DNA of 64,000 nt. Source: Leptothoe sp034932105. Its GTDB lineage: Bacteria; Cyanobacteriota; Cyanobacteriia; Phormidesmidales; Phormidesmidaceae. A program made the translations under genes and the position numbers. The stretch lies in assembly GCF_034932105.1 (NCBI RefSeq), contig NZ_JAYGIG010000016.1, forward strand, positions 1 to 64,000, read 5' to 3'. The notes under the pieces were generated by a model that did not search any database, was not told the DNA's origin, and saw nothing but the letters and a program-made list of their open reading frames with translations. Shown here piece after piece: positions 52,994 through 63,532 of this stretch. Numbering within the stretch: position 1 is the stretch's first letter; every line of letters starts with the position of its first letter.

Positions 52994-53032
52994 GCTTGGG
53001 ATAGGGTTAGCTCCCCCAACCCTATCCCAAGC
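52994..53032 (+). terminator. Strong hairpin after the response regulator
   Basis: GCTTGGGATAGGGTT (52994-53008) pairs perfectly with AACCCTATCCCAAGC (53018-53032) two bases past the stop. No long T-run follows (ATTTG). Confidence 0.75.
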
Positions 53033-53321
53033 ATTTGTGACCATAATTTATGCCATGGTTAATTGCTACAAGCTAGAAATAACAAAGGCTATGGGCGAGG
53101 CAACTGGCCGCAAGGCTTGCCGCTAGTTGCTATATGAGCCCAAATTCTACCCGGCTAATTTCGGGTAGTTCTGCAAAAGGCTGGACGTGAATAACATTAT
53201 AATAGTTCGAATGTACTACTCGTCTCATTAGATAGTACATTTCGTAAAAAAGCTAATGCCTTGGCGGAGTGATTGGTCCAGGGTGATCGGCCCAGAGTGA
53301 GATGATAGCCCAGTTGTTTGC
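53033..53321. other. Intergenic region with an imperfect hairpin
   Basis: GCAACTGGCCGCAAG near 53100-53114 can pair with CTTGCCGCTAGTTGC ending at 53130 with a few mismatches. It lies downstream of both convergent genes. No gene is seen. Confidence 0.4.
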
Positions 53322-54191
53322 CTAAAGTCCGGACAGAACTTCCTGAAGTCCAGGGGTGCCAAACATCGCTTCGGTGGCACTGATTAGACGAGCACCCCAA
53401 AGATTGTCTGCTAAAAATTCCAGATCGGCATAGCGACTATCCCGTTCTAGGGCAATCGTGGCTGCTTCGATGGCCGCTGGTCGATTGATATTAGCCGCAT
53501 AGCGAGCGGCGGCAATGGCCAGGGTGGGTTCGGGTTCTGCCTCGGCCACCTCCAAGGAACGTTCCCACTGTTTAATGGAGGGTTCTACCTCGCCCATTTC
53601 ATATAGCACCAGACCAATGTTGTTAATAGCGGGCCAGAAAAGTTCGTCGTAGCTAACGGCGGTTTCGTACTGCTCAATGGCCTTTTGGTAGCGATTGAGT
53701 TTGTAATAGGCATTGCCCAGATCAAAATGGGCTCCCGAATTGCTAGGTTCTAGGCTCAATCCCTTCTCTAGCGCATTGGCTGCCTGGAGGTACTTAGCTT
53801 CGCTAAAGTAGGCCGAACCTAGGCTAAACCAGATGACGGGGTCATCACTGTTAATGGCTTTAGCATTCTCTAGGGCCGTAATTGCCGCCGCACTATCCCC
53901 AACCTGTAGATGTAAACTGCCTAGCAAGGTGAGGATTTGGGGATCTTGGGGGGCCAGCTGAGCGGCCAACTGAATTCGAGCCAGGGCTTCATCGTACTGC
54001 TGGAACTGGGCCAGCTGGGCAGCTTCTTGGGCCAGGTTGAGTCCAGTGGCCGTCAGCCGCTCTTCGTCCAAGGGCAGGGTATAGGGCAGTAAGGCTTGGG
54101 CATCTACGGCGCGGGCCGTCCAGCTACAGCCAAACAGGGCGAGCAGCGTAGCAAGGGCGGGACGAGTAAGCCGAGATATAAGCTGATTCAT
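53322..54191 (-). CDS. TPR repeat protein, exported
   Basis: A 289-residue protein with an N-terminal signal sequence (hydrophobic 12-20, LFGC possible lipobox at Cys22). TPRs span about 53-235: for example LAQFQQYDEALARIQLAAQLAPQDPQ, SEAKYLQAANALEKGLSLEPSNS and KLNRYQKAIEQYETAV. The role is probably protein-protein scaffolding in the envelope. It follows tamB in the same direction (224 bp apart), and the context suggests an envelope-assembly link, which is an inference. Confidence 0.88.
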   Translation of the reverse strand: MNQLISRLTRPALATLLALFGCSWTARAVDAQALLPYTLPLDEERLTATGLNLAQEAAQLAQFQQYDEALARIQLAAQLAPQDPQILTLLGSLHLQVGDSAAAITALENAKAINSDDPVIWFSLGSAYFSEAKYLQAANALEKGLSLEPSNSGAHFDLGNAYYKLNRYQKAIEQYETAVSYDELFWPAINNIGLVLYEMGEVEPSIKQWERSLEVAEAEPEPTLAIAAARYAANINRPAAIEAATIALERDSRYADLEFLADNLWGARLISATEAMFGTPGLQEVLSGL

Positions 54192-54415
54192 AGAAAGTAG
54201 GCGGATTAGATAAAACTGGGTGAAATCAGGTGCCTAGGTGCACTCAAGGACGTTTAGCGACCATTTAGAGGCTGAGCTGAGCCATTTTGAAAGCTCTCTG
54301 TGATTTATTTCGTTTCCTTGGCCTCGCTATCAGTATAGATACATCATTTATGGGCGGACATGGGTAATTTGATAATTTTTGATGGCAAGCTCAGTCCAAG
54401 GGTAGGACATGGTCC

Positions 54416-57400
54416 TTAAAATCTTGTTTCAAACTCTAGCAAAACTTGATTGCGATCGTCGAAGTTGGTCGTTCCTCGAATGGTCAATTCATCCGTTAGA
54501 CGATAGCGCAGGTTGAATTCTGTGGGGGTGCTGTCAGTTAAGATTTTCACTAGGGATAGGGTAACGTTATTGGTCACGTCAAATCCAACTTCGGTGGCGA
54601 TATCCAGACTGGAACCGCTGCTGTCTTCGCTGGAAAAGCGTGAGGCACTGGTGACTGGAAATAGGCGAAACTCACTCAAGTTGAGGGTGCTGCTGATAAA
54701 GTCCTGCAAGCTATTGAGCAAGGCTCCGCCAAAGAAATTAATCACCCCCTGTCCAGACTGTAGGGCGGCCACGTAGCTACCGCTGAGTAGGTTAATGATT
54801 TCCTGTCTAGAGCGTGGCGGAGAGCTGGAAAGTTCAATCACCGTATCGCTGCTATCGGAAATGAATAAACTCTCTAACAAATTACTGGCAGAACCTTGGT
54901 AGTCAGCTCGGATGCGAATGGTTTCTAAGCCGGTGGTGCCCTGGAATGGATCGATGGAGGTATCGCTGATTTCGGACGAGGCGAAGGCGGTTGCCTCGAC
55001 TGCTAGATTTTGCTGAGTTTCGGAGACAGTTGTGCGCAGTTGTATGTCGAGGATCGGATCGGCAATCCCCCGCTCGGGTATAAATCGAGCCGTATTATCT
55101 CGACCGGCCAGACGAAATGTAGTGGTTAAGAGATTAATCCGCCCAGAACGTAGGCGAATGGTACCTTCTGGTTCGATGGCGCGAAATGGTATCAGGGGGC
55201 CTGTAATGAGTAAATCCCCTCTGGCTAAAACATTCAATAAATTGCCTTGCTGGATCTGAATATTGTCCGCTAGGGTGATTTTGAGGTTCTCAAACCGTGG
55301 CACAAACGGGGAAATGTCTTCGGATTCTGCGGCAGCTGATGTGTTTTCCCCTTCGGGTAAAAAGAGACGACCATCGGCCAGTTCTACCACCCCCCCTAGC
55401 TGGGGGCCGCCTAGAAATAGACTGCCACCGACGACAACTTGGCCTTTCACCCCACCCCGGTAGATCCCCCGCAGCTCCAGATCAACATTGTCGAGGGTGA
55501 CTGTCAGGGCTCCAGATGGATGGATGAGAGGGGTTGGATTGCCTGGGGTAGAAGGGTTTGGGGAGATAGGATTATTGGGAGCAGTAGGATTTGCGGGGGG
55601 GGGGGCCACAGTGTCCCCCTCTGGTATGCCATCTGGTGTTTCCCCATTGGTGCCATTCTCAGGTTGAGTATCCTGGCCGGATGGTTCGGCCCCCAGGGCT
55701 GCTAGATCAGCACTCCTGATGATGGGAAGGGTTAACAGGGGGAAGATACCCGCCGCTTGCAGTTGGCCGTTGCCGTACTTCCCTTGGAGATTTTGGACAA
55801 TAATTTGATTGTTTTCAAAAACGATCCGACCCTCAAAGTCAGTCAGAGGATCGGGTAGGAGGGGGGATCGCAAAACGGCCTCCTGGAGCTCCATTTCACC
55901 GGTGATGATCGGTTGGCTTAAACGTCCCCCTACGTCTAGGGATACTCGTCCTTTACCCGATACCCAACTCACCTGATTATTTAATGCGTTGAGGAGGGAC
56001 AGTCCCTCGTCGGCCACATCTAGGGTCAAGGCAATGCGGTCATCGGCGGGCTGCACGGTCATGAAGTCAAAGGCATAGGGAATGTCCCCCACCAGGGTGA
56101 GGGGTTGAGGGTTATCGACTTGGAGCAAATTGCCCTGGAGCAGTAGGCGAGCGTCCTCGTATAGAAACAGACCTTCGGCCTTCTGAATGGGCTGGTTGTT
56201 AATGCTGCCATTGGCTAGGATGACATCCCCCCTGACCGTGGGGTTGCCTAGGCCACCACTGAAGTTTGCGATCGCATTTAACCGCCCCTCCAACCCCAGG
56301 GGTAGGTTGAAAATATCCCGCACTGCCGCCATGGGCAGCTGCTGCGCCACCAGCTGCAGACTAGAAGTATCCTGCTCCACCAGGGACAAATTTCCCGCCA
56401 GGTTCACAAAGGCCAGCTGAGGATTGCCGTCGGCATCGGGGGGCAGCTGGGTTTCTAAACGCAGGGGTTGGAGAATGAGGTTGCCATTGGCCAGCTGTCC
56501 CTGGGCAATCACCCGGTCCGCTATAAACTCTGGCCCCCAGCTCCAGGCTTGGCCATTGACATCAAACATCACCTCGGGCAGCTGCTGCGGGGTACCGCTG
56601 AGGCGGACGGAGGCGTCAAATCGGCCTTGGAGTTTAGCTAGGGGGGGGATAGGCTCTGCGGCCTCGGCCAGGGCCACCTGCTCCTGAATCGCTTGAATTT
56701 CCGATAGTCGCTGCAGCTGTTCCAGCAGGGTAGCCTGGTCTGCCCCAGCAGGCTGGACCGCTAAAATGTCTGGAATATCCGCAGGGGATGGCGGATTTTC
56801 TAGCCAGGTGGGAGGCTGAAATGTCTGAATCAGGCTTTCTAGATCCGTAATGGCTAAGGCCGTGAGCACATCCCGGACATCACCATTTTCCACCTCAACA
56901 TTAGCGTTGTAGGCCAGGGTATTCAGTTGCACATCGCCATTAAAGCGATACACACTCTGGCTAGGAGCAAGCTGTTGATCTCCAGGACTGTTGCCAGCGG
57001 TGGTGCCAGCAGTAACACAGGAGATAGGCCGGTCCTCCATGCCCAGCCCCAGGAAGCAAGGATCAAGAATTAGCTCTCCCTGCTCCACATAGATGCGCCC
57101 ACTCCGATAGGCGACCTGACCTGTCAGCTGTTGGCCACTGAGATATCCCAACCCTGGTCGGGCAATCAAAACATCCCCCACCAGGGTTTGACGGTTGAGA
57201 TCCACCACCCATTCCCCCTGGGATGACAAGCTGCCCTTGAGTCCGCCCCCCAGACGCTCCACCGCTGGCACCCCCAGGGCCTGTAGTTGCAGGTCTTGCA
57301 AAGTGGCGCGCAGCACATCTCCATCGGTACGACCGGAGGCCAGGGCACCCTGCCAGCTGATATCAAAATCAAAATTCCGCGCTGTTTGAAAATTGATCTC

Positions 57401-59920
57401 AATGCCGTCGGCTCGGCCATGAGCCGCTGACGGCCCACTTTGACCGACTAAATTAACCGCCAATCCCGCCTGGGATTGGTAGCTGATGGGGCCTGTCAAC
57501 ACCGGGTCAAAGGCCACCTGGTTGACGGCAAAGTCGTCTAGCCGCAGGGTACCGTCCAGACGGGGGGTGCTAGGGGTACCCATCAACTTCCCGTTAAACG
57601 AGGCAAATCCGGCCACGGGAACAGGGCTGGGCAACAGCGCTAGGGGATAGCGCTGGGCATCGAGATCGAGGGAAAACCCTCGAATACCCTGAAACTGATT
57701 GCCCACGAACTGGGGAGAAACCACGCCCCGGGCCCGGAGCTGAGCACTGCTAGCCCGTTCAATCAATAATTCTTGACCGGTCCAGGCAAATTGGCTGCTG
57801 AGGGGGGCATCAAACCCGGCCAGTTGGGGCGAGAACCCAGCCAGACCGGCGGAGAAGTTGAGATCCCCCTGGCCCTGGATATCGGCCAATGTAAACGCGT
57901 TAAGCCGTCCTGCCAGGGTCACGGTACCGCTGGTGTTACCCCGCAGCTGGGAAGCAAACTGGCCCAGGCCGAGGGCATTGAGGGTAGCGGTGGTGTTCCA
58001 CCCGCCGTTGATCAGTTCAGCCTCGCCCTGTACCGATCCGTCAGCCAGCTGTAGGTCGTAGTCTCCCATGGCCAAAATTGTCTCTAGGGATGCGCCCTGG
58101 AGTGGTCCGGCCAAGGCCACATCGGCGTTGAGCTGGCCGGGGGGGATTTGGGCTATACCTAAGGCCCGGAGATCGATGTTGTTGGCCTTTAGATCGGCCT
58201 GCCAGCTATCCTGGCCAACCTGACCCTGGCCGGTCAAGGTGCCGTTCCCCACTAGGACCTGGGCCTGGGGAATGGTCAGGCCGCCATTGGCAAAGACTGC
58301 GGTGGCGGTGGCAGGATAGATTTGGCCGCCGTAGGCCAGGTTGGGGGCCTGCACATTAATCTGGGCGGCTAGGGCAGCGGGGGGGCCAATAATCGTCGCC
58401 GTGGCGTCCAATATGCCTAGGGTGACTGGGAGCTGCTCAACGTCGTAGAGCGTTGCGATCGCATCCCCCGACACATCCGTTGCCCTAAACGCAAAATCCA
58501 GTTCCGGAGGCCCTCCCGCCGCCAGCTGCCCCAGGTTTAATACCCCCTGACCCGTGACCCGGCCCCCCAGTTCCGGCAGGGCATTCACCTGGGTAACGGT
58601 AACTACATCTAGTAGGTTCTCGATGCGATCGCTGGCTAATTCCACATCCCCATTCAGTTCCTTCAGGACCACCCGATCAATGGTCACTGGCCCTGTGGCC
58701 GCCAAATTGGCCTTCAACTTGGGCTGCAACACCGGCCCCGTAATCGCCACGGTGCTGTCAAACACTCCGCTCAGGGCAATGGGGGGCTCCACCTCAGCCC
58801 GCTCCAATAGCTGCTCAAGATCTACATCGGCCACCTGGGCCACAAGATCGTAGTCGCCTTTCCAGTTAATGGTGCCGGTGGCCGTAGCCGTTAGGTCGGC
58901 ATAGCTACCCTTGGCCCGATCTACCGTAATGGTGGTGCCCTTAAACCGAGTGGTGGCATTAATGCCGTCAATGGTATTGCCCCAAGGCCCGGTGCTGGGC
59001 AATGAGGTGAGCTGTAGTTGGCCATTATTAACACTGGCCGCCCCATCCACCGTAATGGGCTGATCAGGCAAAAATGTCATGGCCCAATTGCCACTCACTC
59101 GGCCTGCGGTCACCACCATGGGAAAATTTTGCTGCCCCATGGTGGGCAAAAGGAAGGCCGTGGCGTCCTCTGCTGCCACCCCTTTGGCCGTCACTGCCAT
59201 GGTGATGTTTTGCCGGATGGGCTGGTCGTCATTTCCCGTGGCCACTGGCACCGCCGCAATGGTCAGGCCGAGATCACCGCCCTGGGGCGCTTTGGCCTGG
59301 GCCTCAAACTCCATACGTTGGCTATCTTGACCGTTGACCTGGACCGGTACGATCTCTAACAAACCATTTAAATTACTGAGCAATAACGGGGTGGGTTCAG
59401 CGCCGTCCGCTGGTAGGGGCACTAAGGTGATGGCACTATCCATCACCTCAATCTCATCCATCCGTACTTTGATCAGCGGCTCTTTCGGTGGGGGTTCAAA
59501 TGTGGGTATATCAGTGCCAATCCAGCCCTCATCCGGATGCTGTTCTAAATACCCCGCTGCCCCAGTCAGCCGTAAGTCAATGTCCAGTTTCCGTTCAAAC
59601 AGTACCTGTAGTGGATTGAAGCCCACTTCCACCGACTCCGTCGTGACATAGGTGGGGTCCATTGCCGTGGCATTTAATGTGGACGGTCCCACCCGTAAGC
59701 CATTCCAGGACAACCCTTCCAGGTCCCCCAGTTCTAACTCCCGTTCTAAAAGAATGGATAGCCGCCGTTCCAGTAAGGGGGTGAGTCCCCGATTAATAAA
59801 CAACCAGGATCCGACAGCGACTGCAGTGCCCACAAGGAGGGCACCGGTCCCGCATGTAATGGCAGCTATTTTCCAAAATCGCCGCCCTTCAGGGGGTCTA
59901 TCTGCATTAGGCGAAGTCAT
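54416..59920 (-). CDS. tamB: TamB-like translocation and assembly module protein (DUF490)
   Basis: An 1834-residue protein. A single N-terminal membrane anchor (about 18-42) is followed by a very long beta-rich region of AsmA/TamB-type repeats and a C-terminal DUF490 domain (about 1480-1834) ending LLEFETRF, with aromatic terminal residue. TamB proteins span the periplasm and help outer-membrane biogenesis, now mainly seen as lipid transport with bridge-like grooves. A proline/asparagine-rich linker (about 1410-1450) separates the repeats from the C-terminal domain. The downstream TPR gene is in the same direction. The start is ATG 59920. Confidence 0.94.
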   Translation of the reverse strand: MTSPNADRPPEGRRFWKIAAITCGTGALLVGTAVAVGSWLFINRGLTPLLERRLSILLERELELGDLEGLSWNGLRVGPSTLNATAMDPTYVTTESVEVGFNPLQVLFERKLDIDLRLTGAAGYLEQHPDEGWIGTDIPTFEPPPKEPLIKVRMDEIEVMDSAITLVPLPADGAEPTPLLLSNLNGLLEIVPVQVNGQDSQRMEFEAQAKAPQGGDLGLTIAAVPVATGNDDQPIRQNITMAVTAKGVAAEDATAFLLPTMGQQNFPMVVTAGRVSGNWAMTFLPDQPITVDGAASVNNGQLQLTSLPSTGPWGNTIDGINATTRFKGTTITVDRAKGSYADLTATATGTINWKGDYDLVAQVADVDLEQLLERAEVEPPIALSGVFDSTVAITGPVLQPKLKANLAATGPVTIDRVVLKELNGDVELASDRIENLLDVVTVTQVNALPELGGRVTGQGVLNLGQLAAGGPPELDFAFRATDVSGDAIATLYDVEQLPVTLGILDATATIIGPPAALAAQINVQAPNLAYGGQIYPATATAVFANGGLTIPQAQVLVGNGTLTGQGQVGQDSWQADLKANNIDLRALGIAQIPPGQLNADVALAGPLQGASLETILAMGDYDLQLADGSVQGEAELINGGWNTTATLNALGLGQFASQLRGNTSGTVTLAGRLNAFTLADIQGQGDLNFSAGLAGFSPQLAGFDAPLSSQFAWTGQELLIERASSAQLRARGVVSPQFVGNQFQGIRGFSLDLDAQRYPLALLPSPVPVAGFASFNGKLMGTPSTPRLDGTLRLDDFAVNQVAFDPVLTGPISYQSQAGLAVNLVGQSGPSAAHGRADGIEINFQTARNFDFDISWQGALASGRTDGDVLRATLQDLQLQALGVPAVERLGGGLKGSLSSQGEWVVDLNRQTLVGDVLIARPGLGYLSGQQLTGQVAYRSGRIYVEQGELILDPCFLGLGMEDRPISCVTAGTTAGNSPGDQQLAPSQSVYRFNGDVQLNTLAYNANVEVENGDVRDVLTALAITDLESLIQTFQPPTWLENPPSPADIPDILAVQPAGADQATLLEQLQRLSEIQAIQEQVALAEAAEPIPPLAKLQGRFDASVRLSGTPQQLPEVMFDVNGQAWSWGPEFIADRVIAQGQLANGNLILQPLRLETQLPPDADGNPQLAFVNLAGNLSLVEQDTSSLQLVAQQLPMAAVRDIFNLPLGLEGRLNAIANFSGGLGNPTVRGDVILANGSINNQPIQKAEGLFLYEDARLLLQGNLLQVDNPQPLTLVGDIPYAFDFMTVQPADDRIALTLDVADEGLSLLNALNNQVSWVSGKGRVSLDVGGRLSQPIITGEMELQEAVLRSPLLPDPLTDFEGRIVFENNQIIVQNLQGKYGNGQLQAAGIFPLLTLPIIRSADLAALGAEPSGQDTQPENGTNGETPDGIPEGDTVAPPPANPTAPNNPISPNPSTPGNPTPLIHPSGALTVTLDNVDLELRGIYRGGVKGQVVVGGSLFLGGPQLGGVVELADGRLFLPEGENTSAAAESEDISPFVPRFENLKITLADNIQIQQGNLLNVLARGDLLITGPLIPFRAIEPEGTIRLRSGRINLLTTTFRLAGRDNTARFIPERGIADPILDIQLRTTVSETQQNLAVEATAFASSEISDTSIDPFQGTTGLETIRIRADYQGSASNLLESLFISDSSDTVIELSSSPPRSRQEIINLLSGSYVAALQSGQGVINFFGGALLNSLQDFISSTLNLSEFRLFPVTSASRFSSEDSSGSSLDIATEVGFDVTNNVTLSLVKILTDSTPTEFNLRYRLTDELTIRGTTNFDDRNQVLLEFETRF

Positions 59921-60176
59921 GGGGCATGGAACTACGTGCGCGACTACTCTAACAAACTTCCATCAAGGATTTTTGTATGATTCAGCTCCAACACCGATGG
60001 CCAAGCCGTCATTTTTAGAATCACAGCCCCCCAACAAACAAGCATCTAAAACCTGAATCATGGGAACCGGCCCCCGGCTTCATAGCCATGGGTTTCCTAA
60101 TTATTGGCTTCAGTGCCATTTTGTCCAGAGTTGCCTAGGGCAGCTGAGCGGGATACCCACCTGCTAAATCAATCAC

Positions 60177-60941
60177 CTAACCTAGGCGGTAACCGAACCC
60201 ACGGACGGTTTTCAAATATTGAGGCTTACTGGGATTTTCCTCTAGCTTTTCCCGTAGCCAGCGAATGTGTACATCCACTGTTTTGTTGTCCCCCATAAAG
60301 TCATAACCCCAGACGCGATCAATAATTTGATCGCGGGACCATACCCGCCGGGGGCGGCCCATAAATAGCTCTAGAATTTTGAATTCTTTGGGCGATAGGT
60401 TTAATTCCACATCATTTAGATAGGCCCGGCACTCGTTGGGGTGTAGGGAAATGCCCTCAAACTTTAGGGCAGAGGTATCTACCGCAGTTGTTTTGGACTG
60501 GTAGCGACGCAGCAGCGCCCGGCAACGGGCAATCAGCTCACGCATGCCAAAGGGCTTAGACAAATAATCATCGGCCCCCACTTCTAAGCCCACCACCCGA
60601 TCCATTTCAGTTCCCTTCGCACTGAGGATCAAAATGGGTACGTCTAGGCCCCGGTGCCGCACCAGACGACAGAGATCTAGACCATTCATCCCGGGCAGCA
60701 TCAGATCCAAAATCACCAAGCTAATATCTTGGAGCGCTTCTTTGGTGCCATCGGCTGACCCGATTAGTTTTTCCAATGCGGTTGGCCCGTCAGCGGCCAC
60801 GACAATGTCAAAGCCTTCTTCGGCTAAGGCTAGAGCCACCGTTTCTCTAATCAGTTCTTCGTCTTCAACGATTAAGACTCGACCTAAACCGACCCGTAAC
60901 GAGGATTGGGCGTGAGCCAGCCCACTAGAAACAATGGCCAT
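60177..60941 (-). CDS. OmpR/PhoB-type response regulator
   Basis: A 254-residue regulator. The receiver (about 20-140) has VEDEEL, phospho-acceptor Asp in VILDLMLPGMNGLDLC and LSAKGTEMDRVVGLEVGADDYLSKPF. The C-terminal winged helix (about 155-252) has LSPKEFKILELFMGRPRRVWSRDQIIDRVWGYDFMGDNKTVDVHIRWLREKLE. The receiver resembles cyanobacterial SphR (phosphate response), but no sensor kinase is adjacent, so I do not name it. The first 20 residues are variable; the start is ATG 60941. Confidence 0.94.
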   Translation of the reverse strand: MAIVSSGLAHAQSSLRVGLGRVLIVEDEELIRETVALALAEEGFDIVVAADGPTALEKLIGSADGTKEALQDISLVILDLMLPGMNGLDLCRLVRHRGLDVPILILSAKGTEMDRVVGLEVGADDYLSKPFGMRELIARCRALLRRYQSKTTAVDTSALKFEGISLHPNECRAYLNDVELNLSPKEFKILELFMGRPRRVWSRDQIIDRVWGYDFMGDNKTVDVHIRWLREKLEENPSKPQYLKTVRGFGYRLG

Positions 60942-61195
60942 ATTAATTAATTGTTGCCTTCATTACCTCTAACTTGGATTCTATCAGGGATGTTGCCATC
61001 CCCAACCTTGCTTAAACGGATCATTTCCAGTAATTTTGCCGACATGATTCCGCCCATTCAGACACTTTTGAAGATTGCAAACTAGAATTTCAGTGCTTTC
61101 ACGGTCGCAACCTGGGGGGTATGGTATTTACCAATTCTTTATCTTCTTGAAATTTTTGCAGGTAGTACTGTCTACTATTACGACTATTCGACCTG

Positions 61196-62698
61196 CTATT
61201 CCGACCACTGGTGGGTGGCCCGACCATACAGTTCGGTGAGGGTGGTGAACTGCTGCTGTACGGTGGGTGTAAGCAGGGAGGAGTCAAACCGCCACGCCCA
61301 GTTGCCCTCCGCTACACCTGGGGTATTCATGCGGGCTTCGGTGCCGAGACCGAGCAGATCCTGTAGAGGGATAATGGCAAAATTTGCCACCGAGGATAGG
61401 GCTAGACGAATCATGGCCCAATGGACTGACTCTGGTCCCAGGGCACCGACAAAGTTGGCTAGGCGCTGTTTTTCGTAATCATTGGCCTGGTTATACCAGC
61501 CAACGGTGGTGTCGTTGTCGTGGGTGCCGGTGTAGATCACGAAGTTGCGATCGCAGTTAAACGGCAAATAGGGATTGCGATGGTCTGAGCCAAAGGCAAA
61601 CTGCAAAATTTTCATCCCTGGGAAGCCAAACTGATCTCGCAGGGCCTCCACCTCAGGGGTGATCACCCCCAAGTCCTCAGCCAAAAAGGGCAACTTGCCC
61701 AAAACGGCCTCCACCCGCTCAAACAGCTGCACCCCCGGAGCCTCCACCCAGGTGCCATTCAGCGCAGTCTCTTCCCCCGCCTCTACCGCCCAGAAGGATT
61801 CAAACCCCCGGAAGTGATCGATGCGAATTTGATCCACATAGGCCAAGGACGTTTTAATCCGCTTGATCCACCAGTCAAATTGAGTCTCTTCCAGCACCTG
61901 CCAGTTATAGGTGGGGTTGCCCCAAAGCTGGCCTGTTTCACTAAAGTAGTCCGGGGGCACCCCCGCCATTAGGGACGGCTGCAGGGTTTCCCCATCGATC
62001 ATAAAATTCTCAGGGAAGGCCCACACATCGGCACTATCGTGGGCGACGTAGATGGGCATGTCGCCAATAATCTGAATGTGGCGCTCATTGGCATAGGCCT
62101 TGAGGGCAAACCACTGACGACAGAACTCAAACTGTAAAAATTTCTGCAAAAAGATTGTATCGGCCAGTTTACTGCGCCAGGTTTCCAGGGCCTCGGGCTG
62201 CCGCGTGGCAATGGCCGGGTCCCAATCACTCCAGCTGGCCCCATCGTTGGCATCCTTCAGGGCGATAAACAGGCTATAGTCCTCTAGCCAAAAGGCCTCA
62301 GCCTGACAAAATGCTTGGAATTCCGGGGAGTCCTCAGCCTTAAAGTTTTGGGCGGCCAGTTTTAACAGCCCTAATTTATAGGGAATCACCTGGTCATAGT
62401 CCACCCACTCGGAGGAAAATATCGGCACCTCCGCCAAGTCTGTCTGGGACAATAGTCCCTGCTCCACCAGTTCATCCAAGCTAATCAGCAGCGGATTGCC
62501 CGCCATGGCGGAATAGCACATATAGGGAGAGTTGCCATGGCCCGTTGGCCCCAAGGGCAAAATCTGCCACAGCTGCTGTTTAGAGTCCGCTAAAAAATCC
62601 ACAAACCTATAGGACTCCTGCCCCAGATCCCCAATGCCATAGCGACCGGGCAGCGATGTGGGATGCAGCAGAATACCGCTAGATCGGGTCAAGGACAT
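61196..62698 (-). CDS. malQ: 4-alpha-glucanotransferase
   Basis: A 500-residue GH77 amylomaltase that transfers alpha-1,4-glucan segments in glycogen and maltodextrin metabolism. N-terminal RSSGILLHPTSLPGRYGIGDLG and the catalytic motifs QIRIDHFRGF (nucleophile Asp), FLAEDLGVITPEV (acid/base Glu) and YTGTHDNDTTVGWY are intact. The start is ATG 62698; the frame is open to 62839 but the extra 47 residues are not conserved. It diverges from the Nudix gene. Confidence 0.96.
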   Translation of the reverse strand: MSLTRSSGILLHPTSLPGRYGIGDLGQESYRFVDFLADSKQQLWQILPLGPTGHGNSPYMCYSAMAGNPLLISLDELVEQGLLSQTDLAEVPIFSSEWVDYDQVIPYKLGLLKLAAQNFKAEDSPEFQAFCQAEAFWLEDYSLFIALKDANDGASWSDWDPAIATRQPEALETWRSKLADTIFLQKFLQFEFCRQWFALKAYANERHIQIIGDMPIYVAHDSADVWAFPENFMIDGETLQPSLMAGVPPDYFSETGQLWGNPTYNWQVLEETQFDWWIKRIKTSLAYVDQIRIDHFRGFESFWAVEAGEETALNGTWVEAPGVQLFERVEAVLGKLPFLAEDLGVITPEVEALRDQFGFPGMKILQFAFGSDHRNPYLPFNCDRNFVIYTGTHDNDTTVGWYNQANDYEKQRLANFVGALGPESVHWAMIRLALSSVANFAIIPLQDLLGLGTEARMNTPGVAEGNWAWRFDSSLLTPTVQQQFTTLTELYGRATHQWSE

Positions 62699-62866
62699 GG
62701 TAAGGAGAAGTGGTAGAGGGAATGAAGGGAAATAAAAAGGGTGGCTAACCTGACCTGGAGGGATACGGCAGCTTTTACAAGAGCTTTTACCCGGTCTAGG
62801 CTTTAATCTGAGCCAACTGACTTTAGCATGGTTATTCAATGCTATGACGTCCCGTTAACCCACCCT

Positions 62867-63289
62867 ATGGCCTACCGAAATCCTGCCCCTACCGTCGATA
62901 TCATTATTGAGATGATTGACCGCCCCAGTCGGCCGATTATCTTAATTGAGCGCTTAAATATTCCCCTAGGCTGGGCTCTGCCCGGCGGCTTTGTGGACTA
63001 TGGAGAAGCGGTGGAGACGGCAGCAGTGCGCGAGGCCCAGGAAGAAATTGGTCTAGGGATTCAGCTATTGGAACAATTCCATGTGTACTCGGACCCGAGT
63101 CGAGATCTGCGTAAGCATACGATTAGTGTTGTGTTCTTGGCCACAGCGACTGGCCAACCCATCGCTGGGGATGACGCGAAGAACTTTAAGCTATTTGACC
63201 TGTGGGAACTGCCGAAAAATCTTTGCTTTGATCACGATCAGATTTTGCAGGATTATTGGCGTTATCGGCACTATGGTAAGCGCCCTTAA
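62867..63289 (+). CDS. Nudix hydrolase (ADP-ribose pyrophosphatase-like)
   Basis: A 140-residue protein with a complete Nudix box, GGFVDYGEAVETAAVREAQEEIGL. MAYRNPAPTVDIIIE at the start and HVYSDPSRDLRKHTISVVFLA after the box fit cyanobacterial ADP-ribose/NDP-sugar pyrophosphatase-like members. ATG 62867 gives the typical N-terminus; ATG 62828 would add 13 residues. Substrate specificity is not certain. Confidence 0.92.
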   Translation: MAYRNPAPTVDIIIEMIDRPSRPIILIERLNIPLGWALPGGFVDYGEAVETAAVREAQEEIGLGIQLLEQFHVYSDPSRDLRKHTISVVFLATATGQPIAGDDAKNFKLFDLWELPKNLCFDHDQILQDYWRYRHYGKRP

Positions 63290-63532
63290 CCTTTAAGGTT
63301 ACTCAACCAAGAGATCTGTTACCAGCTAAGGTGCATTTTTACTAAAAAAATGTCCTTAAGTTTATCACTCTAGATTTAAGCCTAATTTAAGACGATCTTT
63401 AAGTTATCCGTGACTTTAGATGAAATTCCTTGGAGTAGATAGTATCTTATCCCTTAGGAAATGAACGGGTTGGAGCTTTGGCTCTGGCCCGTTCAGCATG
63501 CTGCTGTGTCACTTAGTTAGATTAGTTAGACA